Shown here in pieces: positions 1-64,000 of a DNA stretch of 64,000 bases. Numbering within the stretch: the stretch's first letter is position 1; each line of letters begins with the position of its first letter. The translations under genes were made by a program, and so were the position numbers. The notes below the pieces were generated by a model. That model was not told the origin of the DNA. It ran no database searches and worked only from the letters and a program-made list of their open reading frames with translations. The stretch is from Latrodectus hesperus (Eukaryota > Arthropoda > Arachnida > Araneae > Theridiidae). The stretch spans positions 17,197,599 through 17,261,598 of the forward strand of contig CM075852.1 in the NCBI GenBank assembly GCA_037975125.1, written 5' to 3'.

Positions 1-1181
1 CGAACTTTTAAGATTTGTTTTGTCACATTTTTTAATTTCTTGTTTCTGTTCTGTAAATTGTGTGTAACCTAACTTTGAATATAAAATTTTTGCTGCACTT
101 AAGGCTGTTTTCATTTAACCCACTACCACCGGACACACCGACAGCATATCATTCTAGAAATGGAAAAGGAAAAATTATTTATGGAAAAGGATTATAATGG
201 AAAAGGAAAATAATTTTCATGAAAACTAATTGTGAACTGTATAAAAAAATTTCTGGTAATGCCAAATGTTTTCAACAATTTTGCTTATAAATTATATTTT
301 TTTACTTTTAAGGTGTGCAGTTAGTTTTTGTAATTACTTTGCTTGGGGATATTACCCCCATGTGGTATTGTTTCTGGAAGATCATACAAATTTGCATAAT
401 TCGAGAATACTCTGGTGTGTTAACATTTTTAACGTTTTAATCCTATGCTTAATACAAAATCTCGTAAAGAGAATTTATTATACTGAGCCACCTTTAAGGA
501 CTTGTTATTTATTTTAAAATTTTAACATATTTATTCTGTCTATAAAACTATAAGGAATGTTCAATGCATTGCTTAGAATTAAACGCAAACTAACTGTGTT
601 GCAAATTGTTTACTTAAAATTATGTTATAAAAATTAACATTTTGTATCAGATTAGAATTAGAATTAATTTTCTACACCACTCTTAATTTAAAAATAATTA
701 ATTACCCTTTTTATGATGTTTATATTTTACATATACTTATGTCGTGGTAGTCTTATGATTTTCTTTAAATAACCAACTGAATGTTTTGTGAACTACTGAC
801 ATATCATTTGAAATACTTGAACAAAAAAGTTGAGAAAAATAAGAGAAATATTTAGTTTTTGGTTTCTTTTGATTAATTACTTTTTTCTTTTGTGAGCGCA
901 GCATTTATCTTTTGAAAATAATCTTTTACAGTCTAATCACAGTTATATTTAATATGAAAGTACTATTCATAACTTTGTTAAATTTTTAAGTAAAAAATTT
1001 TTGATTTGTATCCTAAATTATGAGCTGTATTAATTTTCATTCATTTGTAAATTTTAAGCTCTTTTTACTTCCCATTAATATTTTCGTGGGAAAGTAAGCC
1101 TTTTGGTATGAGTGAATAAAGTAAACTAACACCACTTTAAGAAATTGCGAATCCTACAATGTATGTTTAAGACAAGTAATC

Positions 1182-1256
1182 GTTAAGACAAAAGCTCATG
1201 TTGCTTAACAGGAAATAATGCATTTTTTGTTAAGCATCATGAGTTTTTTCTTAAAA
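1182..1256. repeat. Imperfect inverted repeat
   Basis: Arms of about 30 bases at 1182-1211 and 1227-1256 pair around a 15-base loop. The core, GCTCATGTTGCTTAACA, matches the other arm with few mismatches. It could be a small MITE remnant; no terminal duplication is evident. Confidence 0.5.
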
Positions 1257-2341
1257 TAGCGAATACATTATACGAGTCTAGACGAATCCATTACTTTTCC
1301 TTAGATAGTTCATGAGGAATCCTATCAAGAATTAAATCCATGCGAACATTTATAAAAAGAGGGCAGATTAGCAACGTCATACATCAGGGTTTTCCACTGA
1401 TTATCTGATGTCACAGAGTGATTTTCATCTCATCTATTTTCTGCATAAAAATTTACTCTGTCCTACTCTGTAAATACAATTCGCGAAACATCTAAAGTCT
1501 AAGCTGTTAAAAGATATCAACTGCATTCGAATATTTATGCTTATTATAAGAAACTTTTCAATTAAATCTGTACTTATTTATTTATTAATTATCAAACCAT
1601 ATAATAACGAATTTCCCTTGAAAAATGCTTCAACAAATGAAATTAATTTTTTTGAAGTAATCAAGTCAAAGGATATTATGTATTTTGAGTAAAATTAGTT
1701 ATATATAACTTTGAATTCCTTTGATTTCATATTAAATTCTTAAATGATTTGTAAAAATCTTAAGTAAAAAGTAAAACCTAAAATGAACAGATTTTATTTT
1801 AATGTAAAATATACAATTAAATTCAAAAATTATTCTAAAGACACTCTGATTTATTCAAGAATTGTAGTTATAAAAGAGAAATTCTATAAAGTTAAAAGGT
1901 TGCTTGACTTAACAAAATTTTAATTTAGGGAAGGGAAGAAAATCCTCTAATTTTCCCCCAATTTTTATCTTTTCTGGGTTTGAATCTAAAAATGAAACTT
2001 ACATATTTTGTTCTTTTGCTAAATTAAATTTGTTGTTAAGTTAGAAATTAATTTTTGTCATGAAATGATTTTTTTAGGTAACATAAATTATTTTGGGACT
2101 GTTGTACACTTATTCTATTTTTGAGAGTTTAAGTCATTTTAATAATCAGTTTCTATAAAAATTCCAATGGATTGTAGAAAAAATTTAAATACAAAAATAT
2201 TATGATAATAACAATAATGACGAGAAATGACCGTCATTTAGCAATATTAATTGACTTTGCGAAGTTAATATTCTTCAATTACTCACACACACACTGCGAT
2301 TTAAAATATTCAGTTTGCTCACATCTTATTCAAATCAATTT

Positions 2342-2740
<399 letters not shown>

Positions 2741-2741
2741 T

Positions 2742-2802
2742 CTATATATATATTTATATGTATGTGTGTGTATGCATATATATATATGTATATATATATA
2801 TA
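2742..2802. repeat. Degenerate TA/TG simple repeat
   Basis: TATATATATTTATATGTATGTG-like simple sequence directly beyond the SINE head, so this SINE is bracketed by TA-type sequence on both sides. Confidence 0.8.
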
Positions 2803-3156
2803 CCTAATTTTTTTTTACTCTGAAATTGTTTTCCAGATGGATTCTGAATTTTATGCTTGAAAAATAAGCTCTTAATTAGCACTGATGCTTAAATAAAAAT
2901 GAATAAAACAGTTTTCTATGAATGGTTGTCTTTGTTATAATTCTAGGAATATTACCATTTTGAGTACAAAGAGAAATTCAATTAGAATATCTACAAATAA
3001 AACTGCCTTATATAATTACTTGAGAATAATTTGGCATATTCCAATACATTATTATTATTTTGTTTACCATATTTATTTTCAAAATAAATGTCTTTATGGT
3101 GCATTGAGGTGTAGTTCCCAATAAATTTTTCAATGAAGCGGCATCAACTGTTGCAG

Positions 3157-63530
<60,374 letters not shown>

Positions 63531-63640
63531 AAGTTAATCAAGAATACTAGTTTTTGTTTTTGTGTGAGAAGCATGCTTCTGTAATATTTAATAAAATAAC
63601 ATCTCTAAGCAAAAAATGGATAAAATAAAATTAAATGAAA
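63531..63640 (+). terminator. 3'UTR and poly(A) signals of Eps8
   Basis: AATAAA hexamers at 63590-63595 and 63624-63629 lie 60 and 94 bases after the stop codon. A short 3'UTR ending near 63610-63650 is expected. Confidence 0.7.
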
Positions 63641-64000
63641 ACGTTTCGATTAATTTGGTTTTATATTTCTTTTGGAATTTTACTTTGCCACAGTTTACAG
63701 TAGAACAGTTTACAGTATATGTAGAACTGTAAATCACTGTAATGTGATATTTCGATTTCATTTCCAAAATTTAGATATATTTTTTTTATCACGAACTCGA
63801 AATTAATGCTTCTGTTTCATTTTCAGTGCAACACGCTTAGAAATACAGTAATAGGAACTCTTCTGAGGAACTACCTTTTATAATTTCACCATCTTTGAAT
63901 ATATGTTTAAAAAAATGTACTTTTTGTTGAAAGTGTGCTGTTTGCCATGTTTTTTATTTGGTTTATTTCGTCGGTATTGCATTATATAATGTTGGCTTCT
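63641..64000. other. 3' flank, nothing recognised
   Basis: AT-rich sequence without open frames of interest or repeats seen elsewhere in the window. Longer alternative 3'UTR cannot be excluded. Confidence 0.6.

Noticed and set aside
266..517. Possible upstream Eps8 exon or small gene
   Set aside because: No match to the EPS8 N-terminus, hydrophobic random-looking peptide, no convincing splice sites.

Overview
The window is eukaryotic: AT-rich, intron-dense and full of mobile-element debris. It carries one recognisable host gene, on the + strand: an EPS8-family gene (vertebrate EPS8/EPS8L, Drosophila arouser), an adaptor joining receptor signalling to actin. Seventeen exons from 3157 to 63530 join in frame with GT..AG introns, giving 775 residues and a stop. 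The first exon opens mid-codon, so the start codon and roughly the first 70 residues (judged by vertebrate EPS8) lie upstream of base 1. The repeat content (several tRNA-headed SINE families, Tc1/mariner, hAT, non-LTR elements, long TA arrays) suggests an arthropod, most plausibly a spider; this is an inference.

Layout. 1-3156: upstream intron with a TA array and a SINE. 3157-8051: PTB-domain exons, with a 108-bp hairpin minisatellite in the first intron and a composite SINE in the second. 9727-12828: Pro/Ala and Ser-rich linker exons and a helical exon; the intron before the helical exon is almost wholly repeats. 14595-21765: conserved EPS8 middle region, with introns holding a LINE 3' end and two Tc1-like pseudogenes. 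23116-30336: linker, SH3 domain (exons 25756 and 27319) and a Pro-rich segment. 30337-50940: a 20.6-kb intron with LINE fragments in both orientations, Tc1-like remnants (one split by a LINE with a 14-bp target duplication), TA arrays and SINEs. 50941-50985: a probable 45-nt symmetric exon. 55816-63530: C-terminal SAM-like effector exons and stop; their introns contain a LINE-type insertion with a 12-bp target duplication, a hAT transposase pseudogene and a fold-back mariner. Poly(A) signals follow at 63590 and 63624.

The most interesting material is in the repeats: three different SINE heads share one 3' tail, two minisatellites have read-through frames but no sign of protein selection, and a mariner derivative consists mostly of two 200-bp inverted arms. 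I see no other host gene, RNA gene or CRISPR array.
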